From Brevundimonas bacteroides DSM 4726 (GTDB taxonomy: Bacteria; Pseudomonadota; Alphaproteobacteria; Caulobacterales; Caulobacteraceae): a DNA stretch of 64,000 bases. How positions within the stretch are numbered: position 1 is the first letter of the stretch; every line of letters begins with the position of its first letter. Of the stretch, positions 46,439-56,153 are shown piece after piece. The notes beneath the pieces are model-generated. The model was not told the DNA's origin. It was given only the letters and a program-made list of their open reading frames with translations, and made no database searches. The DNA lies in NCBI RefSeq assembly GCF_000701445.1, contig NZ_JNIX01000010.1, forward strand, positions 186,001-250,000. Reading direction: 5' to 3'. The position numbers were made by a program, and so were the translations under genes.

Positions 46439-46963
46439 ATGTCCGTCATCGACAAGATCGCAGCCGCCATGACGCCTCTGCCGAACGAGGAAAAGCGGCG
46501 CGAGGCGACCGAGCAGGCGCGCGCCGTCGCCCAGCGCGGCGACTGGCTCAGCCTCGTGCTGGATCATCACGACCGCATCCGCGAAGCCTTCAGCGCGGGC
46601 AAGCTGGCCAAGACCGCCGCCGAGCGCACGGCGGCGATGAAGGAACTGGCGATCGTGCTCAACGGCCACTCCCTGGCCGAGGAAGTCGTGCTCTATCCGG
46701 CGCTCGGCCAGGCCGGAGAGAAGATGCACGCCGCCCACGCTTATCTCGAACAGACGACCGCCAAGAACCAGATGTCGGAACTGGAGAACATCGCCCCGTC
46801 CAAGCCGGAATGGGTCGACAAGTGGGAGCATATCGAGGGAGCCGTCCTGACCCATATGTATGAGGAAGAGTCGACCTGGTTCCTCGAGCTCAGGGAGAAG
46901 GGCGAGCGGCAGGATCATCTCACCGCCCGCTACCGCGAAGAGTTCAACCGCTACGTCGGATAG
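46439..46963 (+). CDS. hemerythrin HHE-domain protein
   Basis: 174 residues. The helical bundle contains candidate di-iron ligands LDHHDRIREAF, LNGHSLAEEVVLYPAL, MHAAHAYLEQTTA, WEHIEGAVLTHMYEEE. AGGAG precedes the ATG with a 9-base spacer. HHE proteins bind oxygen or nitric oxide or buffer iron; they are frequent general-stress genes. The longer open frame from 46193 overlaps pncC and is rejected. Confidence 0.9.
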   Translation: MSVIDKIAAAMTPLPNEEKRREATEQARAVAQRGDWLSLVLDHHDRIREAFSAGKLAKTAAERTAAMKELAIVLNGHSLAEEVVLYPALGQAGEKMHAAHAYLEQTTAKNQMSELENIAPSKPEWVDKWEHIEGAVLTHMYEEESTWFLELREKGERQDHLTARYREEFNRYVG

Positions 46964-46979
46964 GCGACGCCCGGCGGCG

Positions 46980-47783
46980 TCAGTCGCCGCTGCCGGGCTC
47001 GGCCATCTTGCGGTGGACTTCAGCGAGGGCGGCCGGCGGCGTGACCCGGGCCAGACCCGCCTGGACCTTGTTGCCCATGCCGGCCACGACATCGCCGTCG
47101 CCTCGGTTCATGGCCTCATAGCCGATCCGCGCGACGTCCACGGGCGACATCTTGTCGGCTGTCCCCAGCTTGGTGTCGGTCAGACCCGCCCGCTCGAAGA
47201 AGTCGGTTTCGGTCGCGCCGGGCATCAGGACGGTCACGGTCACGCCGGTGTCCTTGAGCTCGTTGCGCAGCGCATAGGCGAAGTTGTCCACGAAGGCCTT
47301 CGAGGCGTTGTAGACGGCGTGGAACGGCCCCGGGATCAGGCCCGCGATCGAGCCGGTGATCAGCATCCGACCGCGACCGCGCTCGCGCATGTCGCGCCCG
47401 ATCAGATGAACCAGCCGCAGCGTCCCGGTGACGTTGGTGTCGATGACGTGGGCGACATCCGAGAAATCCTGATCGAGAAACGCCCCGCCCACGCCCTCGC
47501 CCGCGTTCGCGACCAGGGCATCGACCGGACGGCCGCCAAGTGACTGGTACAGCTGCTGCACCCCCGCCTGCGTCGCCAGATCGACCAGGACGGTCTCTAC
47601 CCGTCCGCCGACGGCTTCGAGACCCTGGCGCGCCTCGGCGAGCGGGCGATCGGCCGCGATGATCAGATCGTAGCCGTCCTCTGAGAACCGTCGGGCGAGC
47701 TCATAACCGATGCCACTGGAGGCTCCGGTGACGACGGCAAGGGGACGCAGGGCCTCGGCGGGGGTGTCGGAAAGCGTGGACAT
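46980..47783 (-). CDS. short-chain dehydrogenase/reductase
   Basis: 267 residues from ATG with GGAG 7 bases upstream. Rossmann motif VVTGASSGIGYELARRF, NAG in VANAGEG, catalytic Ser in ITGSIAG and YxxxK as YNASK. Classical SDR of the DltE/YqjQ-like type; substrate unknown. Its promoter region is shared with the divergent SRPBCC gene and carries back-to-back stress-type promoters. Confidence 0.9.
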   Translation of the reverse strand: MSTLSDTPAEALRPLAVVTGASSGIGYELARRFSEDGYDLIIAADRPLAEARQGLEAVGGRVETVLVDLATQAGVQQLYQSLGGRPVDALVANAGEGVGGAFLDQDFSDVAHVIDTNVTGTLRLVHLIGRDMRERGRGRMLITGSIAGLIPGPFHAVYNASKAFVDNFAYALRNELKDTGVTVTVLMPGATETDFFERAGLTDTKLGTADKMSPVDVARIGYEAMNRGDGDVVAGMGNKVQAGLARVTPPAALAEVHRKMAEPGSGD

Positions 47784-47815
47784 GGGCGGCTCCGGTTTCA
47801 GGTGGGTGACCTGAC

Positions 47816-47841
47816 AACCCCTGTGTGTCGGCTCCCGTTCC
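47816..47841 (-). promoter_or_regulatory. EcfG/SigT-type stress promoter before SDR gene
   Basis: On the minus strand GGAAC (47841-47837), 17-base spacer, GGTT (47819-47816), ending 32 bases before the SDR ATG at 47783. Confidence 0.5.
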
Positions 47842-47844
47842 TGG

Positions 47845-47870
47845 GGAACGAAGCGTTCCGGCGGGCCGTT
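47845..47870 (+). promoter_or_regulatory. EcfG/SigT-type stress promoter before SRPBCC-ADH operon
   Basis: GGAAC (47845-47849), 17-base spacer, CGTT (47867-47870): an exact match to the consensus, ending 27 bases before the SRPBCC ATG. Only three bases separate its -35 from the divergent promoter's -35. Confidence 0.65.
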
Positions 47871-47897
47871 GGTCGAACTCACTCAGGAGACGAACCG

Positions 47898-48467
47898 ATG
47901 TCGGAACACACCCGATCAACGGACGCCGATGTGGTGTCCACGGCCTATCTCGATGACGATCGCGTCGAGGGCGAGCACGCCGCCAGCAGTGTCCGGGCGG
48001 TGCTGATCAACCGTCCCCGGCAGGAGCTCTATGCCTTCTGGCGCGACTTCGGGAACCTGCCCCTGTTCATGGAAAATCTGAAGGCCGTCGAGACGCTGGA
48101 GTCAGGCCGGTCGCAGTGGATGGTGGTTGGTCCAGCGGGCGCGGACTTCGACTTGGTCTCAGAGATCACCGAGGACATTCCCGGCGAACGCATCGCCTGG
48201 CGATCGGACGATGGGTCCGATGTGGATCACGAGGGCTGGATCGAGTTCCGCGACAACGCCTTTGGCCGCGGCACCGAGGTGCGGCTGTTCATCAGCTACG
48301 ATCCGCCCGCGGGCGCGGTCGGCAAGCTGGTCGCCAAGGTCATGCAGCGCGAGCCGCGCATCCAGGCCCGACGCGAGCTCCGCCGCTTCAAGCAGCTGAT
48401 GGAGACCGGCGAGGTCTCGACCTCAAAGGCCCCCGAGGCCGCGCCCCGCGCCAGCCGTCATTTCTGA
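47898..48467 (+). CDS. SRPBCC (START-like) cyclase/dehydrase family protein
   Basis: 189 residues. The SRPBCC domain (about 30-165) has [33 protein letters not shown], and ends [29 protein letters not shown], the C-terminal helix of the cyclase/dehydrase-like branch. AGGAGACGAACCG precedes the ATG. The alcohol dehydrogenase gene follows after 26 bases; the pairing of these two is common in Brevundimonas-like stress clusters as far as I know. Ligand unknown. Confidence 0.87.
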   Translation: MSEHTRSTDADVVSTAYLDDDRVEGEHAASSVRAVLINRPRQELYAFWRDFGNLPLFMENLKAVETLESGRSQWMVVGPAGADFDLVSEITEDIPGERIAWRSDDGSDVDHEGWIEFRDNAFGRGTEVRLFISYDPPAGAVGKLVAKVMQREPRIQARRELRRFKQLMETGEVSTSKAPEAAPRASRHF

Positions 48468-48493
48468 TCCACCGAAACAGCAGAGAGTTCCCC

Positions 48494-49672
48494 ATGCGCG
48501 CGCTCACATGGCACGGCAAGCACAACGTCCAGGTCGACACCGTCCCCGACCCCCAGATCGTCAATCCGCGCGATGCGATCATCAAGATCACGGCGACCGC
48601 GATCTGCGGGTCCGACCTGCATCTCTACGACAGCATGATCCCGGGCATGTCGAACGGCGACATCCTGGGTCACGAGTTCATGGGCATCGTCGAGGAGGTT
48701 GGCTCGGGCAACACAACCCTCAGCGTCGGCGACAGGGTGGTCGTGCCCTTCGTGATCGCCTGCGGTTCCTGCTTCTTCTGCGAGCGCCAGATGCCGGCGG
48801 CCTGCGACAACTCAAATCCGGCGGACAAGGCCGACGCGTCGGAGATCGCCTATGGCTATTCGATGCCGGGAGCCTTCGGCTATTCGCACCTGACGGGTGG
48901 CTATGCGGGTGGCCAGGCGGAGTATGCCCGCGTGCCCTACTCCGACTACGGCCCGATCAAGGTGCCCGACGGCATCGACGACGAGCGGGTGCTGTTCCTG
49001 TCGGACATCTTCCCGACGGGCTGGATGGCCGCCGAGAACTGCCAGATCCAGTTTGGCGATACGGTCGCGGTCTGGGGCTGCGGGCCGGTCGGACTGTTCG
49101 CGATCAAAAGCGCGATCCTGATGGGGGCCGGCCGGGTGATCGCCATCGATCATCACCCCAATCGCCTCGCCCTCGCCAAGGCCAACGGCGCGGAAGTGCT
49201 GAACTATCACGAGGTGAAGGTCCGCGAGGCCCTGATGGAGATGACGGCGGGGATCGGTCCCGACAGCTGCATCGACGCCGTCGGCATGGAGGCCCACGGC
49301 TTCTCGCCCGACAACATCATCGACGCGGTCAAGCAGGAGACGAAGATCTTGGGCACTGACCGGCCCCACGTCCTGAGGGAGACCATCATGGCGGTGCGGA
49401 AGGGCGGCACCGTCTCGGTGCCCGGCGTCTATGGCGGCTTCGCCGACAAATGGCCGATCGGCGCCTTTATGGAGAAGGGGCTGACGCTGAAGACCGGCCA
49501 GACCCACGTCCAGCGCTACCTGCCCCAGCTGCTCGAACTGATCCTTGAAGGCAAGATCGACACCACCGACCTGATCAGCCACCGGCTGCCGCTCGAGCAG
49601 GCGCCGGAAGGCTACAAGAACTTCAAGGACAACCAGAACGATTGGACCAAGGTGGTGCTTCACCCACACTGA
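48494..49672 (+). CDS. zinc-dependent alcohol dehydrogenase, formaldehyde-dehydrogenase-like
   Basis: 392 residues. Catalytic zinc site [10 protein letters not shown] and [12 protein letters not shown]; structural zinc loop [18 protein letters not shown]-binding [12 protein letters not shown]. The length and the long insert ([19 protein letters not shown]) point to the glutathione-independent formaldehyde dehydrogenase-like branch. It is second in the SRPBCC operon, so likely induced by the stress sigma factor; aldehyde detoxification is the plausible role. Confidence 0.9.
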   Translation: MRALTWHGKHNVQVDTVPDPQIVNPRDAIIKITATAICGSDLHLYDSMIPGMSNGDILGHEFMGIVEEVGSGNTTLSVGDRVVVPFVIACGSCFFCERQMPAACDNSNPADKADASEIAYGYSMPGAFGYSHLTGGYAGGQAEYARVPYSDYGPIKVPDGIDDERVLFLSDIFPTGWMAAENCQIQFGDTVAVWGCGPVGLFAIKSAILMGAGRVIAIDHHPNRLALAKANGAEVLNYHEVKVREALMEMTAGIGPDSCIDAVGMEAHGFSPDNIIDAVKQETKILGTDRPHVLRETIMAVRKGGTVSVPGVYGGFADKWPIGAFMEKGLTLKTGQTHVQRYLPQLLELILEGKIDTTDLISHRLPLEQAPEGYKNFKDNQNDWTKVVLHPH

Positions 49673-49758
49673 TCTTGACGATCCGCGAGGACCGGTTCTC
49701 GACAGTCTGAAACGCCAGCGCCCGTCACGCCTTCCTCCGGTCCAACGGAGAACAAGCG

Positions 49759-50796
49759 ATGGCGATTTCGGCGACCGCGGGACGACGGGTGATGGTCACG
49801 GGCGGGGCGGGCTATATCGGTTCGCATACCGCCAAGGCCCTGGCGGATTCCGGTCACAGTCCGATCGTCTTCGACGATCTGAGCGCCGGTCACGCAGAGG
49901 CTGTGCAGTGGGGCCCCCTGGTCATCGGCGACGTCCGCGACGCCGGGGCGGTCGCTGACGCCATGCGTGCGTACCGGATCGACGCCGTCATTCACTTCGC
50001 CGGGCTGATCGAGGTCGGGCGGTCGATGCGGGAGCCCGCGCCCTTCTGGGACATCAACCTCGGCGGAACGGCGGGCGTGCTTCAGGCCATGCGAGAGACG
50101 GGCGCGGGGCGGATCGTCTTTTCATCAACGGCGGCCGTTTACGGACAGCCGCAGAGCCTGGCTGCCCTAACCGAAGATCTGCCGCTGCGACCGATCAATC
50201 CCTATGGCGACAGCAAGCTGGCGGCGGAGCGGATGATCGCCGGCCTGTGCGCCGCCCACGGTCTGACGGGCGTGGCGCTGCGCTACTTCAACGCCTGCGG
50301 TGCTGACGCTGAGGGGCGGATCGGCGAGGCTCACGATCCGGAGAGCCACCTGATCCCCCTCGCGGTCGAGGCCGCGCTCGGCTTCGGCCCGGCGCTGACC
50401 CTGTTCGGCGACGATTTTCCGACACCGGACGGCAGTTGCGTCCGCGACTATGTCCATGTCGAGGACCTCGCCCGGGCCCATGTTCTGGCGCTGGAGCACG
50501 CGATGGGCGATGGCGCGTTTTTCGCCTTGAACCTCGGCACCGGCACGGGGCGCTCGGTCCGCGAGGTCGTCGAGGCGGTTGGACGGACCACGGGCCGTTC
50601 CGTGCCTCATTCCGTGGGCCCGAGGCGGGCCGGCGATCCCGCCAGCCTGGTCGCGGATGCGAGCCGGGCCGAAGCCGTCCTCGGCTGGCGCGCGGAGCAA
50701 AGCGATCTCGACACGATCGTCGGGTCTGCCGCCGGCTGGCGTCGGGCTCCCGCGTTCGGGCGTCGCTTTCACCATGCGCAGAGCGTCGCGGCGTGA
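49759..50796 (+). CDS. galE: UDP-glucose 4-epimerase
   Basis: 345 residues. Rossmann VTGGAGYIGSHTAKAL, catalytic YGDSK (Y-x-x-x-K), and the GalE-specific YFNACGAD and LGTGTGRSVREVV. Interconverts UDP-glucose and UDP-galactose. It overlaps the next gene by 4 bases (GTGA) and lies 1.4 kb before the UDP-galactopyranose mutase fusion, so it probably supplies UDP-galactose for galactofuranose synthesis. Confidence 0.93.
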   Translation: MAISATAGRRVMVTGGAGYIGSHTAKALADSGHSPIVFDDLSAGHAEAVQWGPLVIGDVRDAGAVADAMRAYRIDAVIHFAGLIEVGRSMREPAPFWDINLGGTAGVLQAMRETGAGRIVFSSTAAVYGQPQSLAALTEDLPLRPINPYGDSKLAAERMIAGLCAAHGLTGVALRYFNACGADAEGRIGEAHDPESHLIPLAVEAALGFGPALTLFGDDFPTPDGSCVRDYVHVEDLARAHVLALEHAMGDGAFFALNLGTGTGRSVREVVEAVGRTTGRSVPHSVGPRRAGDPASLVADASRAEAVLGWRAEQSDLDTIVGSAAGWRRAPAFGRRFHHAQSVAA

Positions 50797-52091
50797 GGCG
50801 CTCGCTGGAACTCTGGGGCGGCGTCGAATGCACCGTCAACCGGGTCGGCGACCGCTGGAGGGATCAGCTGCGCCTGTCGGGGCATCACGACCGCATCGAC
50901 GACTTGGATCGCATCGCCGCGCTTGGAATTCGGACCCTGCGGTATCCCATCCTCTGGGAACGGACCGAGCTGGAACCCGGCGTCTTCGACTGGCGCTGGG
51001 CCGACGCGCGGATGGACCGCATGCGGGATCTGGGCATCCGTCCCATCCTCGGTCTGATCCATCACGGCGCGGGCCCCGCATGGACCAGCCTGACCGATGA
51101 CGACGGGTTCGCCGAAGGCCTGGCCCGCTTTGCCGCAGCGGTGGCCGCGCGGTACCCCTGGGTCAACGACTGGACCCCGGTCAACGAGCCCCTGACGACG
51201 GCGCGGTTCAGCGCCCTCTATGGACACTGGCATCCGCATGCCCGCGACGAGACGATCTTCTGGCGCGCCCTGCTGAATCAGATCGATGGGGTGCGGCTGT
51301 CGATGCAGGCCATCCGCGCTGTTATCCCCGGCGCGCGCCTGATTCAGACCGAAGACTTCGGCGTCACCTACGGCACCGAGGCCTGCGCCGAACAGGTCCG
51401 GCATGAGAACCTGCGTCGCCTGGCGACCTGGGATCTGCTGGCGGGGCGGGTCACGCGCCCGCACGGTCTGCATGCGCGCCTCTCGACGTTCGGTCTCGGG
51501 GCAAGGCTGGAGCGGATCGCGATCGAACCGGCGCCGGCCGATGTCATCGGCCTGAACCACTATGCGACCAGCGATCGCTTCCTGGACCACCGGCTGGAGC
51601 GGTATCGGCCGGAACGCCACGGGGGTAATGGCGTGATCCGTTACGCGGACGTTGAGGCCGTTCGGGTCCGGGAGGTCGAGGACGGGGGGTGGGGTCGGTT
51701 GTTCGACCGGCTGTCGGCCCGGTATTCGGCTCCGATCGCTGTGACGGAGTGCCACCTCGGCTGCTCGGTCGACCAGCAGATCCGCTGGCTGTCGGACTGC
51801 TGGGAGGCCGCACAGGCCGCGCGCGATCGCGGCGTGCCGGTCGAGGCCGTTACCGTCTGGGCGCTTCTGGGCAGCTTTGACTGGAACAGTCTTCTGACCC
51901 GCGCGGACGGGCACTACGAGCGTGGTGCCTTCGATCTGTCGAGCGGCGTGCCTGAACCCACCGCGCTCGCTCGCGCCGTCGCAATCCTCGCGGAAGACAG
52001 GGGGCTGGAGGCTGGGGCGGACCTCGGAGCCCCGATTGCATCCGAGGGCTGGTGGCGCAGCGCCGACCGTTTCGATGCTGTTCCAACCTGA
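50793..52091 (+). CDS. family 1 glycoside hydrolase-like protein
   Basis: 432 residues from GTG overlapping the galE stop. A TIM-barrel with LRYPILWERTE, acid/base E132 in TPVNEPLTTARF, LNHYAT, and nucleophile E319 in AVTECHLGC. The divergent GH1 branch is often fused to a sugar-nucleotide reductase, but here the reductase part is missing and galE is separate. It may act on a saccharide intermediate or decorate the glycan made by the neighbouring genes; the substrate is not predictable. Confidence 0.8.
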   Translation: MRRSLELWGGVECTVNRVGDRWRDQLRLSGHHDRIDDLDRIAALGIRTLRYPILWERTELEPGVFDWRWADARMDRMRDLGIRPILGLIHHGAGPAWTSLTDDDGFAEGLARFAAAVAARYPWVNDWTPVNEPLTTARFSALYGHWHPHARDETIFWRALLNQIDGVRLSMQAIRAVIPGARLIQTEDFGVTYGTEACAEQVRHENLRRLATWDLLAGRVTRPHGLHARLSTFGLGARLERIAIEPAPADVIGLNHYATSDRFLDHRLERYRPERHGGNGVIRYADVEAVRVREVEDGGWGRLFDRLSARYSAPIAVTECHLGCSVDQQIRWLSDCWEAAQAARDRGVPVEAVTVWALLGSFDWNSLLTRADGHYERGAFDLSSGVPEPTALARAVAILAEDRGLEAGADLGAPIASEGWWRSADRFDAVPT

Positions 52092-52203
52092 TCCGCAAAG
52101 TCGGGATTCCGACGGACCGCACGAAAATTCCTCAGGCAGAACAATCGGCTGGAACCTCCATCGGTCCCCCTGATTGTGTCTCCACACATCGTAAGGCTAT
52201 CGC

Positions 52204-54549
52204 TTGACCCTCCCCAGACCGTCCGCCCCCGTCATTGACCTGCCGAAATCCGACGAGCGGCACGACCCGATCGTCTGTCTGTCCCATCTGCGCTGGGACT
52301 TCGTCTTCCAGCGGCCGCAGCATCTGATGAGCCGGTTCGCCCGGACGCGGACGGTGGTCTATTTCGAGGAGCCCCTGCCGGCCGAGCCGGGCGCGGGCCT
52401 GTCCGTGGATCTGCGGACCTGCGGCGAGACGGGCGTGGTCGTCGCCACGCCACGGTTGCCCGACGGACTACAGGGAGCGTGCGCCGCGGCGGTACTGCGC
52501 CAGCTACTGGACGAAACGCTGGATGCCCGCGCCATCACGCGCCCGGTCCTGTGGTACTACACGCCGATGATGCTGCCGATCGCGCGGCACATCGAGGCGG
52601 CGGCGGTCGTCTATGACTGCATGGACGAACTGGCGAACTTCAGGTTCGCACCGGCCGAACTGGTCGATCTGGAACGGGACCTGTTCGCCCAGGCCGACGT
52701 GGTCTTCACCGGCGGCCACAGCCTCTATGAGGCCAAGGCGGACCGGCACGACAACATCCATCCGTTCCCCTCCAGCGTGGACAGGGACCATTTCGCCCAG
52801 GCGAACGCGCGGGAAGATGTCGGTCGCCCGCGTCTCGGATTCTTCGGGGTCATCGACGAGCGGATGGACCTCGACCTGATCACGGCGCTCGCAGAGGCCC
52901 GCCCGGATTGCGACTTCGAGATCGTCGGGCCGGTGGTGAAGATCGATCCCGCCGACCTGCCCCAGGCCCCCAACCTGACCTATCCGGGTCAGGCGGCCTA
53001 TGAAGACCTGCCGGGATGGCTGTCGCGATGGGACGCCGCGCTCATGCCTTTCGCCATCAATGAGTCCACCCGGTTCATCAGCCCGACCAAAACACCGGAG
53101 TACCTGGCGGCGGGCCGGCCGGTGATCTCCACTCCGATCCGCGATGTCGTGCGCCACTACGGCGACCTGGATGCCGTCTTTGTGGCCGAGACGACAGAGG
53201 CTTTCATCGCGGCCTGCGACCAGGCCGTGGCCCTGGCGCGCGGATCCGCTTCCAGCTGGCGCGAAGATGTCGAGGCGGAACTGGCCAGCCTGTCGTGGGA
53301 CCAGACCCACCTGCGCATGGACGCCCTGGTCAACCAGGTCGCGCGTCGGCGCGAGCCCGGTGTCGCGGCACCCTCGGTGTGGCCCGCAATGCGGCGTTCG
53401 CACTACGACGCCCTGGTCGTCGGCGCGGGCTTCGCCGGTTCCGTCATGGCAGAGCGCATGGCCTCGGCGGGTCAGAGGGTACTGGTGGTGGACCGTCGGC
53501 CGCACATCGCGGGCAACGCCTATGACCATCTCGACGCGGCCGGCGTACTCATCCACCAGTACGGACCGCACATCTTCCACACCAACTCGGCGGATGTGTT
53601 CGACTATCTGTCGCGCTTCACCCAGTGGCGGCCCTATGAGCACCGCGTCCTGGCCCAAGTCGGCGACTCCCTGGTGCCCATGCCGATCAACCGGACGACC
53701 CTGAACGCCCTTTATGGCCTGGATCTTCGCTCGGACGAGGCGGCCGAGGCCTTCCTCGCCAGCCGGGCGGAGCCGGTCGAGCGCATCCGCACCTCCGAAG
53801 ACGTCGTCGTCAACGCCATAGGCCGCGAGCTCTATGAGACCTTCTTCCGCGGCTACACTCGGAAGCAGTGGGGGCTCGATCCGTCCGAGCTTGACAAGTC
53901 CGTCACCGCCCGGGTGCCCACGCGCAACAACACCGACGACCGCTATTTCACCGACGCGTTCCAGGCCATGCCGGCCGACGGCTACACGGCCATGTTCACG
54001 GCCATGCTGGACCACCCGAACATCACGGTCGAAACCGGTGTCGAGTATCGCGACGTCGTGTATGACGTGCTGCACGACCGGCTGGTGTTCACCGGCCCGA
54101 TCGACGAGTTCTTCGATCATCGCTTCGGCGAGCTGCCCTATCGCTCACTGCGCTTCCGGCACGAGACGCTTGATCAGGTACAGTTTCAGCCCGTCGCGAC
54201 GGTCAACTATCCCGACGAGGCGACGCCCTGGACGCGGATCACGGAGTACAAGCACCTGACCGGTCAGCGGCACCCGCGAACCAGCGTGACCTATGAGTAT
54301 CCCTCGTCAACCGGCGATCCCTACTATCCGATCCCTCGCGCCGAGAACCAGGCGCTGTTCAAACGCTACGAGGCCCTGGCGGCGGCGCGGCCCGACGTCA
54401 GCTTCGTCGGGCGCCTGGCGACGTACCGCTACTACAACATGGATCAGGTGACGGGTCAGGCCCTGGCGGCCGCGCGGCGGCTGCTGGTGCCCTCGACAAG
54501 CCCGGTTGCCTCGGCGGCTGTGGGCGAAGGGGCGGCTCTCACCGGCTGA
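52204..54549 (+). CDS. glf: glycosyltransferase/UDP-galactopyranose mutase fusion
   Basis: 781 residues from TTG (AAGG upstream). N-terminal GT-B-like glycosyltransferase (1-395: LRWDFVFQRPQHLMSRFA, FFGVIDERMDLDLI, SPTKTPEYLAAGRPVISTPI) followed by a complete UDP-galactopyranose mutase (from about 400: VVGAGFAGSVMAERMA, QYGPHIFHTNS, FRGYTRKQWGLDPSELD, TRITEYKHLTGQ). The mutase converts UDP-Galp to UDP-Galf using reduced FAD; the fused transferase may use that donor at once. Length agrees with two intact proteins joined, with no frameshift. Confidence 0.93.
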   Translation: MTLPRPSAPVIDLPKSDERHDPIVCLSHLRWDFVFQRPQHLMSRFARTRTVVYFEEPLPAEPGAGLSVDLRTCGETGVVVATPRLPDGLQGACAAAVLRQLLDETLDARAITRPVLWYYTPMMLPIARHIEAAAVVYDCMDELANFRFAPAELVDLERDLFAQADVVFTGGHSLYEAKADRHDNIHPFPSSVDRDHFAQANAREDVGRPRLGFFGVIDERMDLDLITALAEARPDCDFEIVGPVVKIDPADLPQAPNLTYPGQAAYEDLPGWLSRWDAALMPFAINESTRFISPTKTPEYLAAGRPVISTPIRDVVRHYGDLDAVFVAETTEAFIAACDQAVALARGSASSWREDVEAELASLSWDQTHLRMDALVNQVARRREPGVAAPSVWPAMRRSHYDALVVGAGFAGSVMAERMASAGQRVLVVDRRPHIAGNAYDHLDAAGVLIHQYGPHIFHTNSADVFDYLSRFTQWRPYEHRVLAQVGDSLVPMPINRTTLNALYGLDLRSDEAAEAFLASRAEPVERIRTSEDVVVNAIGRELYETFFRGYTRKQWGLDPSELDKSVTARVPTRNNTDDRYFTDAFQAMPADGYTAMFTAMLDHPNITVETGVEYRDVVYDVLHDRLVFTGPIDEFFDHRFGELPYRSLRFRHETLDQVQFQPVATVNYPDEATPWTRITEYKHLTGQRHPRTSVTYEYPSSTGDPYYPIPRAENQALFKRYEALAAARPDVSFVGRLATYRYYNMDQVTGQALAAARRLLVPSTSPVASAAVGEGAALTG

Positions 54550-54553
54550 AGCC

Positions 54554-54772
54554 TTGCTCTACGAATTCCGCTTCTTCATCGGGCGCTGCGACGTCCCGGC
54601 CGTCGAACAGACGGCGCTCGATGGAGACCGGGCCGCGATCGCCCGCGCGGCAAGCGAACTGCTGCGCATGCCATCTCGCCGGGCTGTAGAGGTCTGGGCG
54701 GGCCCGCGTCTCGTCTACCACCGCGCTCGGTTCGGCCGGGCGCCATGGGAGGATCCGAAGCCGCCGGCCTAG
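54554..54772 (+). CDS. small hypothetical protein, 72 residues
   Basis: Starts at TTG (LYEFRFFIGRCDVPAVEQ after Met) and ends GRAPWEDPKPPA. An EFRFFIG strand, a helix AIARAASELLRMP and a strand AVEVWAGPRLVYH suggest a small alpha/beta domain like other stress-related 70-residue proteins. No strong RBS is seen, but it sits 4 bases after the glf stop, so coupling is possible. The 3' end overlaps the convergent STAS gene stop by 4 bases. Confidence 0.55.
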   Translation: MLYEFRFFIGRCDVPAVEQTALDGDRAAIARAASELLRMPSRRAVEVWAGPRLVYHRARFGRAPWEDPKPPA

Positions 54773-55155
54773 CCCTCGGAACGGTCGATCCAGGCGCGGG
54801 CGGCGGCGTCTTCGCCGATGTCGAACGTCTTGGATTCGATGGGCGTTACCCAGCCTCCCAGGGCGATCATGGCGTCGGCCCAACCCGGCGCGCCGACGAC
54901 GCCGTAGCGACGGACATGGGCGATCGACGCCAGTTCTACCCTGAGGGCATGCGGCTCCACGACAGCGCCCGCCGTCGCCCCCTCGAAGCGGCGGAACAGG
55001 ATCAGCATGTCGATCTTGCCGCGACGCTCGAACGCTTGCTCGACCTGATCGGCCATGTACCGCATGTCCTCGGCGTCCAGTTGGCCTAGTACCTCGAACG
55101 TGAGCAGATCCCGGCGGCGTTCCGGAACCCGTCGGACGCAAGCTCGGTCTGCCAT
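54769..55155 (-). CDS. STAS/SpoIIAA-like domain protein
   Basis: 128 residues from MADRACVRRVP. FEVLGQLDAEDMRYMADQVEQAFERRGKIDMLILFRRFEGATAG, then AMIALGGWVTP and ARAWIDR match SpoIIAA-like (STAS/SEC14) proteins, usually about 120 residues. It lacks a clear phosphorylatable Ser of anti-anti-sigma factors. The start overlaps the SDR stop by one base (TGATG), so it is second in that stress-promoter operon. Confidence 0.82.
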   Translation of the reverse strand: MADRACVRRVPERRRDLLTFEVLGQLDAEDMRYMADQVEQAFERRGKIDMLILFRRFEGATAGAVVEPHALRVELASIAHVRRYGVVGAPGWADAMIALGGWVTPIESKTFDIGEDAAARAWIDRSEG

Positions 55156-56048
55156 CAGGCGATCCCCGCGCCGCCCGTCGCGCCGAAGACCTCGCCGGTC
55201 AGGTAACTGCCTTCCTGGGACGCCAGCAGTACGTACAGGGGCGCGATCTCCACCGGCTGGCCGGGGCGACCGAAGGCGCTCTGCTCGCCGAAATGCGCGA
55301 CCTTCTCCTGAGGCTGGCCGCCGGAGGGCTGGAGGGCGGTCCAAAAGGGGCCGGGGGCCACCACATTGGCGCGGACGCCATTCTCGATCAGCTGCTTGGC
55401 GAGGGCCCTGGTGTAGGCGACGATGCCGGCCTTGGTGGTGGCGTAGTCCAGCAGGATGGCGGACGGCTCATAGGCCTGAATCGAGGCCGTGGTGATCACG
55501 GCCGAGCCCGGCGACATATGCGGCGTCGCCGCCTGGGCGATCCAGTGCAGAGCGTAGAGATTGGTCTTCAGCGTCCGGTCGAAGTCGTCGGTCGAGACCT
55601 CCGACACGTCTTCCCTGTACTGCTGGTGCCCGGCGTTGATCACCAGGATGTCCAGGCCGTCGAGCTGGGCCAGCGCCCTTTCGACCATTCGACGACACCA
55701 GGCCTCGTCGGTGATGTCGCCCGGCAGGGATACGGCCCTTCGGCCCTCCGCCTCGATCAGGGCGATGACCTCGTCCGCATCTGAGCCTTCGGACGGAAGG
55801 TAGGAGATCGCCACGTCGGCGCCTTCCCTCGCATAGGCGATCGCCGTCGCGCGACCGATGCCGGAGTCACCGCCGGTAATCAGAGCCCTGCGACCGACGA
55901 GCTTACCGGACCCAGTGTAGCTGGTCTCGCCGTGATCCGGTTCGGGCACCATGCGTGCAGCCAGGCCCGGCTCGGGCTGGGGCTGCTCGGGAAACGGGGG
56001 CCTGGGGTACTGATCACGGGGATCCTGCAGGGTCAGGCGGTCGGCCAT
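55155..56048 (-). CDS. SDR oxidoreductase, YghA/GSP39 type
   Basis: 297 residues with AAGGA upstream of the ATG. The Pro-rich N-terminus (PPFPEQPQPEPGLAARMVPEPDHGETSY) is typical of YghA and of general stress protein 39 from Bacillus. ITGGDSGIGRATAIAYAREG cofactor loop, NAG in INAGHQQ, catalytic TTASIQAYE and Y in LLDYATTK are intact. A stress-type promoter precedes it. The STAS-like gene is coupled downstream. Confidence 0.92.
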   Translation of the reverse strand: MADRLTLQDPRDQYPRPPFPEQPQPEPGLAARMVPEPDHGETSYTGSGKLVGRRALITGGDSGIGRATAIAYAREGADVAISYLPSEGSDADEVIALIEAEGRRAVSLPGDITDEAWCRRMVERALAQLDGLDILVINAGHQQYREDVSEVSTDDFDRTLKTNLYALHWIAQAATPHMSPGSAVITTASIQAYEPSAILLDYATTKAGIVAYTRALAKQLIENGVRANVVAPGPFWTALQPSGGQPQEKVAHFGEQSAFGRPGQPVEIAPLYVLLASQEGSYLTGEVFGATGGAGIA

Positions 56049-56083
56049 GGGAGGTCCTTCGGCGGAAAAAGCATGTCGACCAG

Positions 56084-56109
56084 AACCCTCGGCGCGGCGG
56101 CCCTGTTCC
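56084..56109 (-). promoter_or_regulatory. EcfG/SigT-type stress promoter before YghA-like SDR
   Basis: On the minus strand GGAAC (56109-56105), 17-base spacer, GGTT (56087-56084), ending 35 bases before the SDR ATG. Confidence 0.55.
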
Positions 56110-56153
56110 GGTCGGAGCAAGAGAAGCCAGAGGCTGTCGGCAGGGCGACACTC

